Counted from the stretch's first letter, positions 18,233-27,828 are shown. The stretch is DNA of 64,000 bases from G963676795 sp963677215 (GCA_963677215.1 OY781919.1:496001-560000), one strand, 5' to 3'. Numbers and translations are program-made. Notes: generated from the letters alone by a model not told the origin.

Positions 18233-19282
18233 TTATTGATTGGTCATTCTGATCAGGGCGTTGAGTTTCTCCTTGGCCAGACCGTCATCAAGCGCCATTT
18301 TTGCCAGTTCAATCCCGTTATCGACTTCGGTGGCGAGCCCTGCAGCCACCAGAGCATAGGCACTGTTGAGCACAACGATATCGCGTTTCGGGCCAGGCTC
18401 TCCATCAAGGATCGCCTGAATAATCCGGGCATTTTCATCGGCATCGCCCCCCTGCAGATCCTCCAGTTGGCAGCTATTGAAACCGAACTGCTCCGGGGTA
18501 ATCTGCTGCAGTTCGACACTGCTGCCACTGATCGCGGCGACCAGGGACGGACCGGTCAGAGTTATTTCATCCATGCCGTCACTGCCGTGAACGACAAATC
18601 CACGCCGACAGCCAAGGTTCAACAGAACCCTGGCCAACGGCTCGACCAGATCTTCACGATAGACCCCAAGAACCTGGCGGTTGGCACCGGCCGGGTTGGT
18701 CAACGGTCCGAGGATATTGAAAATGGTGCGGATACCGACCTCGCGCCGCGGCCCGATGGCATGCTTCATCGCACCATGCAGAGCCGGTGCAAAGAGGAAG
18801 CCGACACCAATCCGGTCAACACACTCACCGACCAGACCAGGGGTGACATCGAGCTTGACCCCGAGCTTCTCAAGCACATCGGCACTGCCGCAGGCCGAAG
18901 AAACACTGCGGTTGCCATGTTTGGCGACCTTCGCCCCACAGGCGGCAACAACCAGCGCCACCGTTGTCGAGATATTGAAACTGCGCGTCCCGCTACCACC
19001 GGTTCCACAGGTATCGAGGATGGTTTCACGGTCGAGATTGATATCATCACGGTCGATATCGACGACATCACCGACCCGGATCGGCGTGGCATGGGCACGC
19101 ATGACCCGGGCTGCGCCAACAATCTCTGGGATCGTCTCCCCCTTCATCCGCAGGGCGGTGACAAAAGCACCAATCTGAGCCGGAGTCGCCTCCCCGCCCA
19201 TGATCTGGTTCATTGCTTCGATCATTTCGATCTCTTCCAGGTCCTGACGCTCAACCAGTTTGGCAATGGCAGCTTTGATCAT
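18233..19282 (-). CDS. trpD: Anthranilate phosphoribosyltransferase
   Basis: 349 residues from the ATG at 19282, which has GGGAG 8 bases upstream; an N-terminal extension to 19429 looks spurious. LDTCGTGGSGTRSFNIST binds PRPP, and KHGNRSVSSACGSADVLEKLG is the second family signature. It joins anthranilate to PRPP. It is the first trp gene here; trpE and trpG, which usually precede it, are absent and must lie elsewhere. I see no Trp-rich leader peptide or attenuator in the 189 bp upstream. Confidence 0.96.
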   Translation of the reverse strand: MIKAAIAKLVERQDLEEIEMIEAMNQIMGGEATPAQIGAFVTALRMKGETIPEIVGAARVMRAHATPIRVGDVVDIDRDDINLDRETILDTCGTGGSGTRSFNISTTVALVVAACGAKVAKHGNRSVSSACGSADVLEKLGVKLDVTPGLVGECVDRIGVGFLFAPALHGAMKHAIGPRREVGIRTIFNILGPLTNPAGANRQVLGVYREDLVEPLARVLLNLGCRRGFVVHGSDGMDEITLTGPSLVAAISGSSVELQQITPEQFGFNSCQLEDLQGGDADENARIIQAILDGEPGPKRDIVVLNSAYALVAAGLATEVDNGIELAKMALDDGLAKEKLNALIRMTNQ

Positions 19283-19417
19283 TTCAACTCTCCCTAAGGT
19301 GGCGGCAATAGAGGCTGTGCCTGCTGACAGTTCAGCCCACGGCGCGCAAGAGTATAGCGATGATAGAGCGTCAGGGCCAGAAAAGATTGAAATTTTGAGG
19401 ATTCTACTGAGAAAAGG

Positions 19418-19455
19418 GCGGATCAGCAACCGCTTTATCAGGATTGCTGATCCGC
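19418..19455 (-). terminator. Stem-loop after the efflux operon
   Basis: GCGGATCAGCAA (19418-19429) and TTGCTGATCCGC (19444-19455) form a perfect 12-bp stem with a 14-base loop. On the minus strand it is followed by CCTTTT, a weak T-run. It lies 17 bp after the outer-membrane factor stop and probably ends that operon. Confidence 0.6.
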
Positions 19456-19471
19456 AACGGCAGGAAATTTT

Positions 19472-20872
19472 TTACAACTGGCCGCCACCCAGGACGTTAT
19501 AGAGACTGACCATGTTGGCCAGATAGGCTTGGCGCACGGAAACCACCGACTGCTGAGCGGAAAGCAGGGTTCGCTGGGCGTCGAGCAGGGTCAGAAAACT
19601 GTCGACGCCATTGTCGTAGCGTGCTTTGGCCAAGGCATAGGCCTGCTCGGCGGCTGAAACCAGGGCCTGCTGAGCATCGAGCTGCTGACGGTAGGTCGAA
19701 CGGGCTGCCAGTTGATCGGCGACCTCGTGAAAGGCAACCTGCAACACCTCTTCATAGGTTGCCGCAGCGATTCGCTCTTCGATCTTGGCGACCTCAAGGC
19801 TGACTTTGAGCTGACCGCGGTTGAAGATCGGCATGGTCACCGACGGGGTAAAGGCCCAGGCATAGCGGGCGCTCGACTTGAGCAGCCCATCAAGGCTGTC
19901 GCTAGCCAGACCAAGGGACCCGGTCAGGGAGATGGTCGGAAAGAGCGCTGCACGGGCAGCGCCGATATCGGCATTGGCCGCCTTGAGCTGGTACTCGGCC
20001 TGACGGACATCGGGACGCGCCTGCAGAACCTCAGACGGCAGCCCGACCGGCAGTTCGCTGCGCAACTCGATGCTATCGATCGTTTCACCGCTGTTCAGCA
20101 GTTCATCGACCGGTCCGCCACAGAGATAGACCAGGGCATTTTTGGCCTGAGCCAGCTGGCGGCTGTACAGAGCGATCGACGCACGGGCCGTCTCGACCGA
20201 GGTTTTTGCCTGAGCGACAGCCAGCCGGGTTGTGGAACCGACCTCGTACTGGCGGCTGACCAGCTTGAGGGTCTCGGTGTAAGCAGCGAAGGTCTGTTCG
20301 GAAAGTCCAAGCAGTTTCTGATCAGCCAAATAAACCAGGTAGGCATTCGCCGTTTCAGAGATGAGTGCCATACGGCTGCTGAGCAGTGCCTCTTCGGTGG
20401 CCAGATAGGTCTCCAGGGCCTTCTCGTTGAGGCTTCTGATCCGGCCGAAGAAATCGACTTCATAGGAGGCCAGGGCGACATTGGCGCTGGCACTGGTGTA
20501 GACATAGTCAGTCCCGCTACTGCTGGTGGCTTCCGGAACCCCACCACGGGTTGCACTGGCGTTGGCGGTGATGGTCGGCAGCAGTTCGTCGCGCTGAATC
20601 CGGTAGGCAGCCCGCGCCTGTTCGATATTCAGAGCGGCGATCTTCAGATTACGGTTCTGCTCCAGAGCGCGACCGATGAGCTGCCTAAGCGGCTCGGAAC
20701 GGAAGTAATCCTGCCAGGTGACATCAGCGGCAGAACCGGCCTGAACGTCCCCTTCCGCCGCCGGCCAGTTTACAGCCAGCGGAGCTTCCGGGCGCTGGTA
20801 GACCGGGGCCAGCGAACAGCCGCTCAGTCCCAGCACAATCAACAGAGATAGGCTTATCAGATTACGCATCAT
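19472..20872 (-). CDS. Outer membrane factor lipoprotein of RND efflux (OprM/NodT family)
   Basis: 466 residues from the ATG at 20872, preceded by GAGG. The N-terminus has a lipoprotein signal with lipobox LSGC, then SLAPVYQRPEAP, the usual OprM/NodT start. Two repeated coiled-coil/TolC-like halves follow (RALEQNRNLKIAALNIEQARAAYRIQR; LEVAKIEERIAAATYEEVLQVAFHEVADQLA). It forms the outer-membrane channel of the tripartite pump. It overlaps the end of the RND gene by 11 bp. Confidence 0.93.
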   Translation of the reverse strand: MMRNLISLSLLIVLGLSGCSLAPVYQRPEAPLAVNWPAAEGDVQAGSAADVTWQDYFRSEPLRQLIGRALEQNRNLKIAALNIEQARAAYRIQRDELLPTITANASATRGGVPEATSSSGTDYVYTSASANVALASYEVDFFGRIRSLNEKALETYLATEEALLSSRMALISETANAYLVYLADQKLLGLSEQTFAAYTETLKLVSRQYEVGSTTRLAVAQAKTSVETARASIALYSRQLAQAKNALVYLCGGPVDELLNSGETIDSIELRSELPVGLPSEVLQARPDVRQAEYQLKAANADIGAARAALFPTISLTGSLGLASDSLDGLLKSSARYAWAFTPSVTMPIFNRGQLKVSLEVAKIEERIAAATYEEVLQVAFHEVADQLAARSTYRQQLDAQQALVSAAEQAYALAKARYDNGVDSFLTLLDAQRTLLSAQQSVVSVRQAYLANMVSLYNVLGGGQL

Positions 20873-23800
20873 GCTTAACCTCACTTTGGCTTCTGCGTTG
20901 TTTTCTTTTTCTGTTCAGCGACCATTTTTCAATGACAATGAAGAACATCGGCACAAAGACAACCGCCAGGGTTGTCGCCGCAACCATCCCGCCGATAACC
21001 CCAATACCGATGGCATTCTGGCTGGCAGAGCCGGCACCGCGAGAAATCGCCAGCGGGGTCACGCCAAGGATGAAGGCCATCGAGGTCATCAAGATCGGCC
21101 TTAAGCGCTGTTCGGCGGCAACCATCGCCGAAACGATGACACTGCGCCCGCTTTCATAGAGGCTCTTGGCAAATTCGACGATCAGAATCGCGTTCTTGGC
21201 AGCCAGGCCAACGGTAGTCAGCAGAGCGATCTGAAAATAGACGTCATTCGAAAGCCCGGCCAGGCGAGTCGCGACGACAGTCCCGACGATCCCCATCGGC
21301 ACAATCAGCATGACGGCGAACGGAATCGCCCAGCTTTCATAGAGAGCCGCCAAACAGAGGAATACGATCAGCAGGGAAACAGCGTAGAGCATGGTTGTCT
21401 GTGACCCGGCCAGACGCTCCTCATAGGAAATCCCGGTCCACTCGATCCCGACCCCTTCGGGCAGCTTCTGGGCCATCTCTTCAATGGCCGCCATGGCGAC
21501 ACCGGAACTGACACCGACAGCAGGCTCGCCCTGGATTTCCATCGATGAGTTGCCGTTAAAACGCTCCAGCCGCTGCGGACCAAAGTCCCAGTGTGCCGTC
21601 ACGAATGAAGAAAACGGAACCATTTCACCACTGCCGTTGCGCACATACCAGCGGTTGATGTCCTCAGGCAGCATCCGGTACGGTGCATCCGCCTGCATGT
21701 AGACCTTCTTGATCCTGCCGTCATCGATAAAGTCGTTGACGTAAGTCGCCCCCCAAGCACTCGAAAGCACATCGGTGACATCAGCAATCGAGAGTCCCAG
21801 CGCGGCAGCCTTCTCCTGGTCGATATCCAGCTGGTACTGGGCGACATCCGACATCCCGTTTGGACGGACCTTGGTCAGACGCGGATCCTGGGACGCCATA
21901 CCGAGCATCATATTGCGCGCCTGGGTCAGAACCTCATGGCCGACCCCGCCGCGATCGACAAGTACAAAATTGAAACCGGTGGCATTGCCAAGTTCATGAA
22001 TCGGCGGCGGAATGACGACGAAGATCATCGCATCCTTGATTGCAGCCAGTTTCATCGTCGCCCTACCGGCGATTTCCGCGGCCGACTGCCCGGCGCCGGT
22101 GCGCTCAGCCCAGTCCTTCAGACGGATGAAACCGAGGGCGACATTCTGCCCTTCACCAGAAAAGCTGAAGCCGGTCGCGGTAAAATAGGCATCGACGTTG
22201 TCCTGCTCTTCATCACGGAAATAGGTCTCAACCTGCTCCGCGACCGACCGTGTCCGCTCAAGAGTCGAACCGGAGGGAGCGGTGATGAGCAGAATCATGA
22301 TCCCCTGGTCCTCATTCGGGATAAAAGAGGTCGGCAGCTGACGGAAGACAAACAGAAGCCCACCGATGATCAGCAGATAGATGATAAAAAAGCGAAGCGA
22401 TCGGGCCGCAACATATCCGACACTCTTGCGATAGGTCCCCTTGCCAGCCTCGAAGCTGCGGTTGAACCAGCCAAAGAAGCCGCGGCGCTGCAGGAAGTGT
22501 CCCTGTTCGATCGGCTTGAGCATGGTGGCACAGAGAGCCGGGGTGAGAATCAATGCAACCAGAACCGACAGGGCCATCGCCGAGACAATAGTGATCGAGA
22601 ACTGGCGGTAGATGGCCCCGGTCGAGCCGCCGAAGAAGGCCATAGGTACGAAAACGGCAGAAAGGACCAGGGCGATCCCGACCAGGGCCCCGGTGATCTG
22701 ACTCATCGATTTCTTCGTCGCCTCCTTGGGCGACAACCCCTCCGTAGACATGATCCGTTCAACGTTCTCGACAACGACAATGGCGTCATCGACCAGCAGG
22801 CCAATGGCGAGAACCATGGCAAACATGGTCAATACGTTGATCGAGTATCCGGCGGCTTCGAGAATACCAAAGGTTCCGAGCAGAACGACCGGCACGGCGA
22901 TGGTTGGAATCAGGGTCGCCCGGAAATTCTGCAGGAAGAGGAACATGACGAAGAAGACCAGCACGATCGCTTCGATCAGGGTTTTGACCACCTCGTGGAT
23001 CGACAGTTCAACGAAGGGGGTCGAATCATAAGGATAATTGACTTCATAACCGGCCGGCATGAAAGCCTTCAACTCTTCAACCTTGGCCTTGACCAGCTCT
23101 GCTGTTTCCAGCGCATTGGCCCCGGTCGCCAGCGAAACCCCGATGCCACTGGCCGGCATCCCCTTATAACGAACGATCGAGCTGTAAGACTGGGCGCCAA
23201 GCTCAACCCGGGCGACGTCCTCAAGGCGCACCTGCGAACCATCTGTGTTGACCTTGATCAGGATCGCCTCAAACTGTTCGACCGTCTGCAGTTTGGTCAT
23301 CGCTTTGATCGTCGCATTGAGCTGCTGCCCGGCTACCGAAGGACCTGCGCCAAGCTGACCGGAAGAGACTTCGACATTCTGGGCCTTGATCGCCGACTCG
23401 ATATCCGAGGGCATCAGACTGTAGCTGTGCAACTGCTCCGGATTGAGCCAGATGCGCATCGCCTTCTGGGCGCCGAAGACATTGACAGTGCCGACGCCGT
23501 TCAGACGACTGATCGGGTCAACCAAGTTCGAGTTGAGATAATCAGCGATCTCATATTCGCTGACATTGGGATCGGTTGACGAAACGCCAACGACCATCAA
23601 AAAGCCCGATGACGACTTGCGGACCACAACCCCCTGCTGCTGAACAGCCTGGGGGAGCTGACTGGAAACCTGCGAGACCTTGTTCTGGACCTGAACCTGA
23701 GCGATATCCGCATCGGTTCCCGGCTCGAAGGTCAGAGTGATCGACATGTTGCCATTGGAATCGCTGGAAGATGAAAAGTAGCGCAGGTTGTCGATCCCGG

Positions 23801-24008
23801 TCAGACTCTGTTCGATGACCTGGGTAACGCTATTCTCCAACACCTCAGCCGAAGCGCCCGAATAATTAGCCCTGATCGAAACGCTTGGCGGAGCGATTTG
23901 CGGATACTGTTCAACCGGCAGGGTTTCAATGGCAAACACCCCACCCAGCATAATGACGATGGCGATAACCCAGGCAAAGATGGGTCGTTCGATAAAAAAT
24001 CTGGGCAT
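20862..24008 (-). CDS. RND efflux pump inner membrane transporter (HAE1 family)
   Basis: 1048 residues, the length of AcrB/MexB. It starts MPRFFIERPIFAWVIAIVIML and shows the duplicated layout of 12 membrane helices with two large periplasmic loops. LLVDDAIVVVENVERIM carries the two Asp of the proton relay in helix 4, and the family sequence GLAAKNAILIVEFAK lies in helix 10. It exports hydrophobic compounds by proton antiport together with its adaptor and channel. The substrate cannot be read from sequence. It follows the adaptor gene by 17 bp. Confidence 0.96.
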   Translation of the reverse strand: MPRFFIERPIFAWVIAIVIMLGGVFAIETLPVEQYPQIAPPSVSIRANYSGASAEVLENSVTQVIEQSLTGIDNLRYFSSSSDSNGNMSITLTFEPGTDADIAQVQVQNKVSQVSSQLPQAVQQQGVVVRKSSSGFLMVVGVSSTDPNVSEYEIADYLNSNLVDPISRLNGVGTVNVFGAQKAMRIWLNPEQLHSYSLMPSDIESAIKAQNVEVSSGQLGAGPSVAGQQLNATIKAMTKLQTVEQFEAILIKVNTDGSQVRLEDVARVELGAQSYSSIVRYKGMPASGIGVSLATGANALETAELVKAKVEELKAFMPAGYEVNYPYDSTPFVELSIHEVVKTLIEAIVLVFFVMFLFLQNFRATLIPTIAVPVVLLGTFGILEAAGYSINVLTMFAMVLAIGLLVDDAIVVVENVERIMSTEGLSPKEATKKSMSQITGALVGIALVLSAVFVPMAFFGGSTGAIYRQFSITIVSAMALSVLVALILTPALCATMLKPIEQGHFLQRRGFFGWFNRSFEAGKGTYRKSVGYVAARSLRFFIIYLLIIGGLLFVFRQLPTSFIPNEDQGIMILLITAPSGSTLERTRSVAEQVETYFRDEEQDNVDAYFTATGFSFSGEGQNVALGFIRLKDWAERTGAGQSAAEIAGRATMKLAAIKDAMIFVVIPPPIHELGNATGFNFVLVDRGGVGHEVLTQARNMMLGMASQDPRLTKVRPNGMSDVAQYQLDIDQEKAAALGLSIADVTDVLSSAWGATYVNDFIDDGRIKKVYMQADAPYRMLPEDINRWYVRNGSGEMVPFSSFVTAHWDFGPQRLERFNGNSSMEIQGEPAVGVSSGVAMAAIEEMAQKLPEGVGIEWTGISYEERLAGSQTTMLYAVSLLIVFLCLAALYESWAIPFAVMLIVPMGIVGTVVATRLAGLSNDVYFQIALLTTVGLAAKNAILIVEFAKSLYESGRSVIVSAMVAAEQRLRPILMTSMAFILGVTPLAISRGAGSASQNAIGIGVIGGMVAATTLAVVFVPMFFIVIEKWSLNRKRKQRRSQSEVKHDA

Positions 24009-24025
24009 TGCTTTATCCTGTCTGG

Positions 24026-25180
24026 TTACAGAGCCGAAGCGGTTACGACGTTAGGAGTGACCTTCGCCCCGGTACGTATCTTCTGAACACCGGAGAGCAC
24101 TATCCGCTCGCCGCTTTCAAGTCCGGACTCCACCAGCCACTTGTCGCCCAGAGCCCTGGTCACAACAACAGGCCGAGACGATACCGTATCGTCATCACCG
24201 ACAACCCAGACACTGCTGGAACCGCCAGTCCCCCGGATCACCGACTGCTGCGGAACAACAATCGCATCGTTCAGAGCCGACTGGGCAAGTCTGGCCTTAA
24301 CGAACAGACCGGGCAGCAGGTACTCATCGGGGTTGGGGAAGAGGATCCGCAGCTGAACCATGCCGGTTGTCTCATCGACACTGATATCTGAGAAAAGCAC
24401 CTCGCCCTTCTGCGTATAGGGATCCGCTTCGCCATCGAGCAGCAGTTCAGCCTCAGCCAGCTGCTTAGCGTTCGCCGAGCCAGCCTGCCTACGCAGCTTC
24501 ATCAGCTCACTGGCCGGTTGACTGACGTCGACATAGACCTTGCTCAGGTTCTGGATGGTCGCCAGGGCGGTTGCCTGGTTCGCTGTCACCAGAGCCCCTT
24601 CGGTCACCTCAGAGCGACCGATGCGACCGGAGATCGGCGCGAGGACCTTAGTGTAATTGAGGTTGATCATGGCCGCCGAAACCGCTGCCTTGGCCACAGC
24701 GACATCGGCTTTGGCCTGTTCAACAGCGGCAACAGCATTGTCGTAATCCTGACGACTGACGCCACCGAGATCAATCAACTGGGTGTAGCGCTCCAAGGTC
24801 GGCTCGGCAGCCCGCAAGGTCGCCTCGGCCTTTTTCAGACTCGCGGCGGCGCTATCGAAGGTCGCCAGATAAGGCGCATCATCAATCTGGTAGAGCTGCT
24901 GCCCCTTCTTGACGAGGCTCCCCTCGGTGAACATGCGCTTGACAACAATTCCGCTGACCTGAGGGCGAATCTCGGCAACCTGATAGGCAGAGGTTCGCCC
25001 CGGAAGATCTTCGGTCAGCACCAGGTCCTGTGCCGCCACCGCGACAACGTCCACGGCAACAGCCCGCTGCTGGCCAGCCGCACCGGCTGGGGAGGCTGCA
25101 TATGATTTTACTGTCAGCAACTGATAAACACCGACGACCAGGGCCACAATGATGACTCCGACCAAAAACTTCTTTCTCAT
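24026..25180 (-). CDS. Periplasmic adaptor of RND efflux (AcrA/MexA family)
   Basis: 384 residues. An N-terminal hydrophobic helix (FLVGVIIVALVVGVYQLL) anchors or exports it; no lipobox Cys is seen. The lipoyl halves (EIRPQVSGIVVKRMFTEGSLVKKGQQLYQID; LAPISGRIGRSEVTEGALV) flank an alpha-hairpin. The C-terminal beta-barrel and membrane-proximal parts end GERIVLSGVQKIRTGAKV. It bridges the transporter and the outer-membrane channel. It is the second gene of the operon, 16 bp after the TetR gene. Confidence 0.95.
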   Translation of the reverse strand: MRKKFLVGVIIVALVVGVYQLLTVKSYAASPAGAAGQQRAVAVDVVAVAAQDLVLTEDLPGRTSAYQVAEIRPQVSGIVVKRMFTEGSLVKKGQQLYQIDDAPYLATFDSAAASLKKAEATLRAAEPTLERYTQLIDLGGVSRQDYDNAVAAVEQAKADVAVAKAAVSAAMINLNYTKVLAPISGRIGRSEVTEGALVTANQATALATIQNLSKVYVDVSQPASELMKLRRQAGSANAKQLAEAELLLDGEADPYTQKGEVLFSDISVDETTGMVQLRILFPNPDEYLLPGLFVKARLAQSALNDAIVVPQQSVIRGTGGSSSVWVVGDDDTVSSRPVVVTRALGDKWLVESGLESGERIVLSGVQKIRTGAKVTPNVVTASAL

Positions 25181-25196
25181 AACTTCTCCTAGCGTC

Positions 25197-25781
25197 CTAA
25201 ACTGAGGTAACTTTGGATATCAACATTTTGACATTCTGCTTCATCTGCTCCATATCCCGCTCACCCGTCTCGCGATAAGCAAGTCCTTCCAGCGCACCGA
25301 TGATCGCACCGTGAAGCATTTCAGCCAGAATAAAAGGATCACTGACGACAAACTCCCCTCTGGACATTCCTTCAACAAGGATTTTTTCCAGGGGACCGAG
25401 AATCAACTGATCGCGTTTTTCCAGTATTTCATCTACCGACTTACCACGCCTGATAAAGCGGAAATAGATCGCATATTTATCGAAGCTACGATAGACATGA
25501 TCGACAAAACTCATCAGTCTCTCAAGAGGAGGGACAGAAGATTGCCAAATCACATTATTACCGGCAACAATTTCGCCAAGAACCGACTCATTGACCACCT
25601 GAAGCAAATCGTCCTTGTTGCGAAAATAGTTGTAGAGAGTCCCCTTGGCGACACCGCAGCGCTTGGCAACCATCTCCATAGTGACGGTTTGATCTTCCGC
25701 AATCAGTGAGAGCACAGCCCTGGTAATCTCCTCATGCAGCAGTCGATCAAGAAGCACCTTTTTTCGTCCGACCGAAGCCAT
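25197..25781 (-). CDS. TetR-family repressor of the efflux operon
   Basis: 194 residues from the ATG at 25781, which has AAAGGG upstream. The N-terminal helix-turn-helix is VTMEMVAKRCGVAKGTLYNYFRNKDDLLQ; the remainder is the variable ligand-binding helical domain. It heads the pump operon rather than being divergent, so repression of the palindrome at 25825-25867 would control the pump and the regulator together. The inducer is unknown. Confidence 0.93.
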   Translation of the reverse strand: MASVGRKKVLLDRLLHEEITRAVLSLIAEDQTVTMEMVAKRCGVAKGTLYNYFRNKDDLLQVVNESVLGEIVAGNNVIWQSSVPPLERLMSFVDHVYRSFDKYAIYFRFIRRGKSVDEILEKRDQLILGPLEKILVEGMSRGEFVVSDPFILAEMLHGAIIGALEGLAYRETGERDMEQMKQNVKMLISKVTSV

Positions 25782-25824
25782 AAATCCCTTTCGTTTCACC
25801 TGGACCCAACACCATGTCCAAGAC

Positions 25825-25867
25825 AAAAATGACCGAAGAGTCATTATATGACTGTATGGTCATTTTT
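25825..25867 (-). promoter_or_regulatory. Palindromic operator, probably for the TetR repressor
   Basis: AAAAATGACC (25825-25834) and GGTCATTTTT (25858-25867) are perfect inverted arms; inside them AGTCAT and ATGACT form a second pair around a TAT centre. The element is 43 bp with two-fold symmetry and ends 44 bp upstream of the TetR start codon. TGAC/GTCA half-sites are usual for TetR repressors of efflux pumps. The binding protein is inferred from position. Confidence 0.75.
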
Positions 25868-25943
25868 TGTCAATATCGATTCAGGAAATTATTTGCATAA
25901 TATAAGTAGCGAAACGCAAAGGAACGTAAATATTCGTAAAGAA

Positions 25944-26729
25944 TTACAGTGCGAGAGATCCAATCTCGGCTGCAAGAGGGATGGGATCGGGTCGATTCTG
26001 GGCACGCCGGTCACATTCAACCCTAACGTTAAAATCGAGAACCAGTGGCAAGTGATCCGAAAACCGGACCTGGGGAATCTGAAAATTCACCACCTCTATT
26101 TCCGGACTGCAGAGAATAAAATCGAGATGGCGATTCGGACGATGGCTGGGAAAAGTCGGCAGTTCCCTGGTATTGACACTGCGCAAACCAGTCGCGGCAA
26201 GAAACAGATCGATCTCCTGCTCTCCCCAGAAGACATTGAAGTCACCGGCAACGATACAGGGCTTGGCAGCTCGCCTGACCAGATTGAACAGGGCATTGAG
26301 CTGTTGCTGACGGGTTCGAGCGCCTAGAGAGAGATGAACCAGATAGACAACCAGATGATCCAGCTCCAGTTCGATAACCAGCCGCTTCATACCGCTGTCG
26401 AAGTAATGGAAGGTTTCGTTATGGATCCGGTCACGGGCCAGAAAGGCGTTGCCCTGGCGATTGAAGATCGGAACATGGCGCCACAGGGAAGACTGGTCGT
26501 ACTTCATCGAATAGGAATGATAGTGCCCCAACGATTCCGCCAGCAGCTCGACCTGGTTTTTACGACCGCTGCGAAACGAACCGAAGTCGATCTCGACCAA
26601 CCCGACCAGATCAGGCTCAAGTTCACGCAGAAAATCTTCGATGCGGCGCAGCTGCTTGCCGGTCACGCCGAGCAGTTGATGAAATTTCGGACCCGTTCCA
26701 TAACAGATGTTGTAAAGCACGAAGCGCAT
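25944..26729 (-). CDS. Endonuclease/exonuclease/phosphatase family protein
   Basis: 261 residues from the ATG at 26729; the longer frame to 26786 begins in atypical Cys/Arg-rich sequence. The EEP fold is seen as VLYNICYG, LVGLVEIDFGS (metal-binding Glu), LVHLSLGARTRQQQLNALFNLV, VAGDFNVF (catalytic Asp/Asn) and DFILCSPEIEV ... FSDHLPLVLDF (final Asp-His). Members hydrolyse phosphodiesters in DNA, RNA or lipids; the substrate here is unknown. No signal peptide is evident. No operon partner. Confidence 0.88.
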   Translation of the reverse strand: MRFVLYNICYGTGPKFHQLLGVTGKQLRRIEDFLRELEPDLVGLVEIDFGSFRSGRKNQVELLAESLGHYHSYSMKYDQSSLWRHVPIFNRQGNAFLARDRIHNETFHYFDSGMKRLVIELELDHLVVYLVHLSLGARTRQQQLNALFNLVRRAAKPCIVAGDFNVFWGEQEIDLFLAATGLRSVNTRELPTFPSHRPNRHLDFILCSPEIEVVNFQIPQVRFSDHLPLVLDFNVRVECDRRAQNRPDPIPLAAEIGSLAL

Positions 26730-26914
26730 ATTTTCAGAACCCGTAAAAGCAAGACATCTACAAGCTGCTCTACTATTACACACCATTATCGGCTCTTTTG
26801 CATCTGTTATGAAAAACTTTTTCCGGGGCCGAGAAAATCGACCGAAAGCTGTCGCTTTTCGAGCTTGTTTGTGCTACAGTTTAACCAACTCTAACACAAA
26901 GGGAGGAAGGCGTT

Positions 26915-27089
26915 ATGAGAGTCTCTGAGCCACCAGACCATAGAGGGTTGAACCATTAAAAACATCACAAATAAAGCACACAAGGGATCGGCTCCAAAGC
27001 GACCCTAAACGATCTTCCCGGTGAAGATCTTCAAAGAAAATAGCTAAACAACAAAAAAGCCCCTAGAATATCGGGGCTTTTTTGTTGTT
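26915..27089 (+). ncRNA. Candidate structured small RNA with a 14-codon ORF
   Basis: GGGAGGAAGG precedes an ATG at 26915 opening a 14-codon frame (MRVSEPPDHRGLNH, stop at 26959). Downstream are a bulged stem AGGG(A)TCG / CGACCCT (26983-26990 / 27000-27006), a 7-bp stem GATCTTC/GAAGATC with a 5-base loop (27011-27029), and a strong terminator. Both flanking genes read the other way, so the plus-strand unit would be independent. I could not place a convincing promoter or match a known RNA family. The terminator also serves the minus-strand regulator, which weakens the case. Confidence 0.35.
27047..27089. terminator. Strong bidirectional intrinsic terminator
   Basis: A 17-bp stem (arms 27047-27063 and 27073-27089) with core GCCCC/GGGGC, flanked by A6 on one side and T6 on the other, so it works in both directions. 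It lies 29 bp after the GntR-family gene stop (minus strand) and would also end the candidate RNA on the plus strand. Confidence 0.85.
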
Positions 27090-27117
27090 CCATATCAGAA
27101 AAACAACTTCCCGCCCA

Positions 27118-27828
27118 TTATCCCTGAATGGTTCCTTCAAGCTCTTCTTCGACAGAATCAAGGTGCTTTGCCATAGCCTGAGCAGCCCCCTCAGGGTTAC
27201 CTGACTTAATCGCTTCGAGAACACGCATATGCTGAAAGACCGCCCGGGTTCTCATGGCGCTGATGTCAACGCTGCGCTGGAGCTGCGGCCACAACTTGCC
27301 GTGATGGCGCATCTCCCAGAGACCCTCGATATAACTGGACAGCAGCGAATTGCCAGAGGCCTTGGCGATCAGCAGATGAAACTGCATATCCCCTTCCTCG
27401 GTTTCGAAACCAGCACGATTCTCGCCGACCATCATCTCTATCGCCGATTCCATCGCCTGACACTGCTCATCCGTGCGATTTTCAGCCGCCAGCCGCGCAG
27501 CCTCCGGCTCAAGCAGCTTGCGCACCCGAACCTGCTCAAAAGGTCCGGCCTCGATATTGACGAGACTGTGAAGATCCCCCCCGAGATTCAGCACGACAGC
27601 TCCAACATTGCGCCTGACATCAAGAACGCCCGACACCTCCAAGGCAACGATCGCCTCGCGCACTGTCGCACGACTGACCCCAAGAACCTTCGACAATTCT
27701 GTTTCGGATGGCAGACGATCCCCCTCAAGGAAATTGTTCTCCAGCAGATATTTTTTAATATCCTGAGAGACCCTGATATAGAGACGTTCGTTTTTATCGT
27801 TCACGGTCTGAATAGCCTTTACACCCAT
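27118..27828 (-). CDS. GntR-family regulator, FadR subfamily (probable hexuronate repressor)
   Basis: 236 residues from the ATG at 27828, with GGAG 8 bases upstream. The winged helix-turn-helix is DIKKYLLENNFLEGDRLPSETELSKVLGVSRATVREAIVALEVSGVLDVRRNVGAVV. The C-terminal FCD ligand domain (VRKLLEPEAARLAAENRTDEQ ... DMQFHLLIAKASGNSLLSSYIEGL) carries metal-binding His/Asp. It is divergent from the galacturonate operon, and TTGTCTGACAA-type sites lie on both promoters, so autoregulation and repression of operon 1 are likely. The effector is probably a hexuronate or a pathway intermediate; this is inferred. Confidence 0.88.
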   Translation of the reverse strand: MGVKAIQTVNDKNERLYIRVSQDIKKYLLENNFLEGDRLPSETELSKVLGVSRATVREAIVALEVSGVLDVRRNVGAVVLNLGGDLHSLVNIEAGPFEQVRVRKLLEPEAARLAAENRTDEQCQAMESAIEMMVGENRAGFETEEGDMQFHLLIAKASGNSLLSSYIEGLWEMRHHGKLWPQLQRSVDISAMRTRAVFQHMRVLEAIKSGNPEGAAQAMAKHLDSVEEELEGTIQG

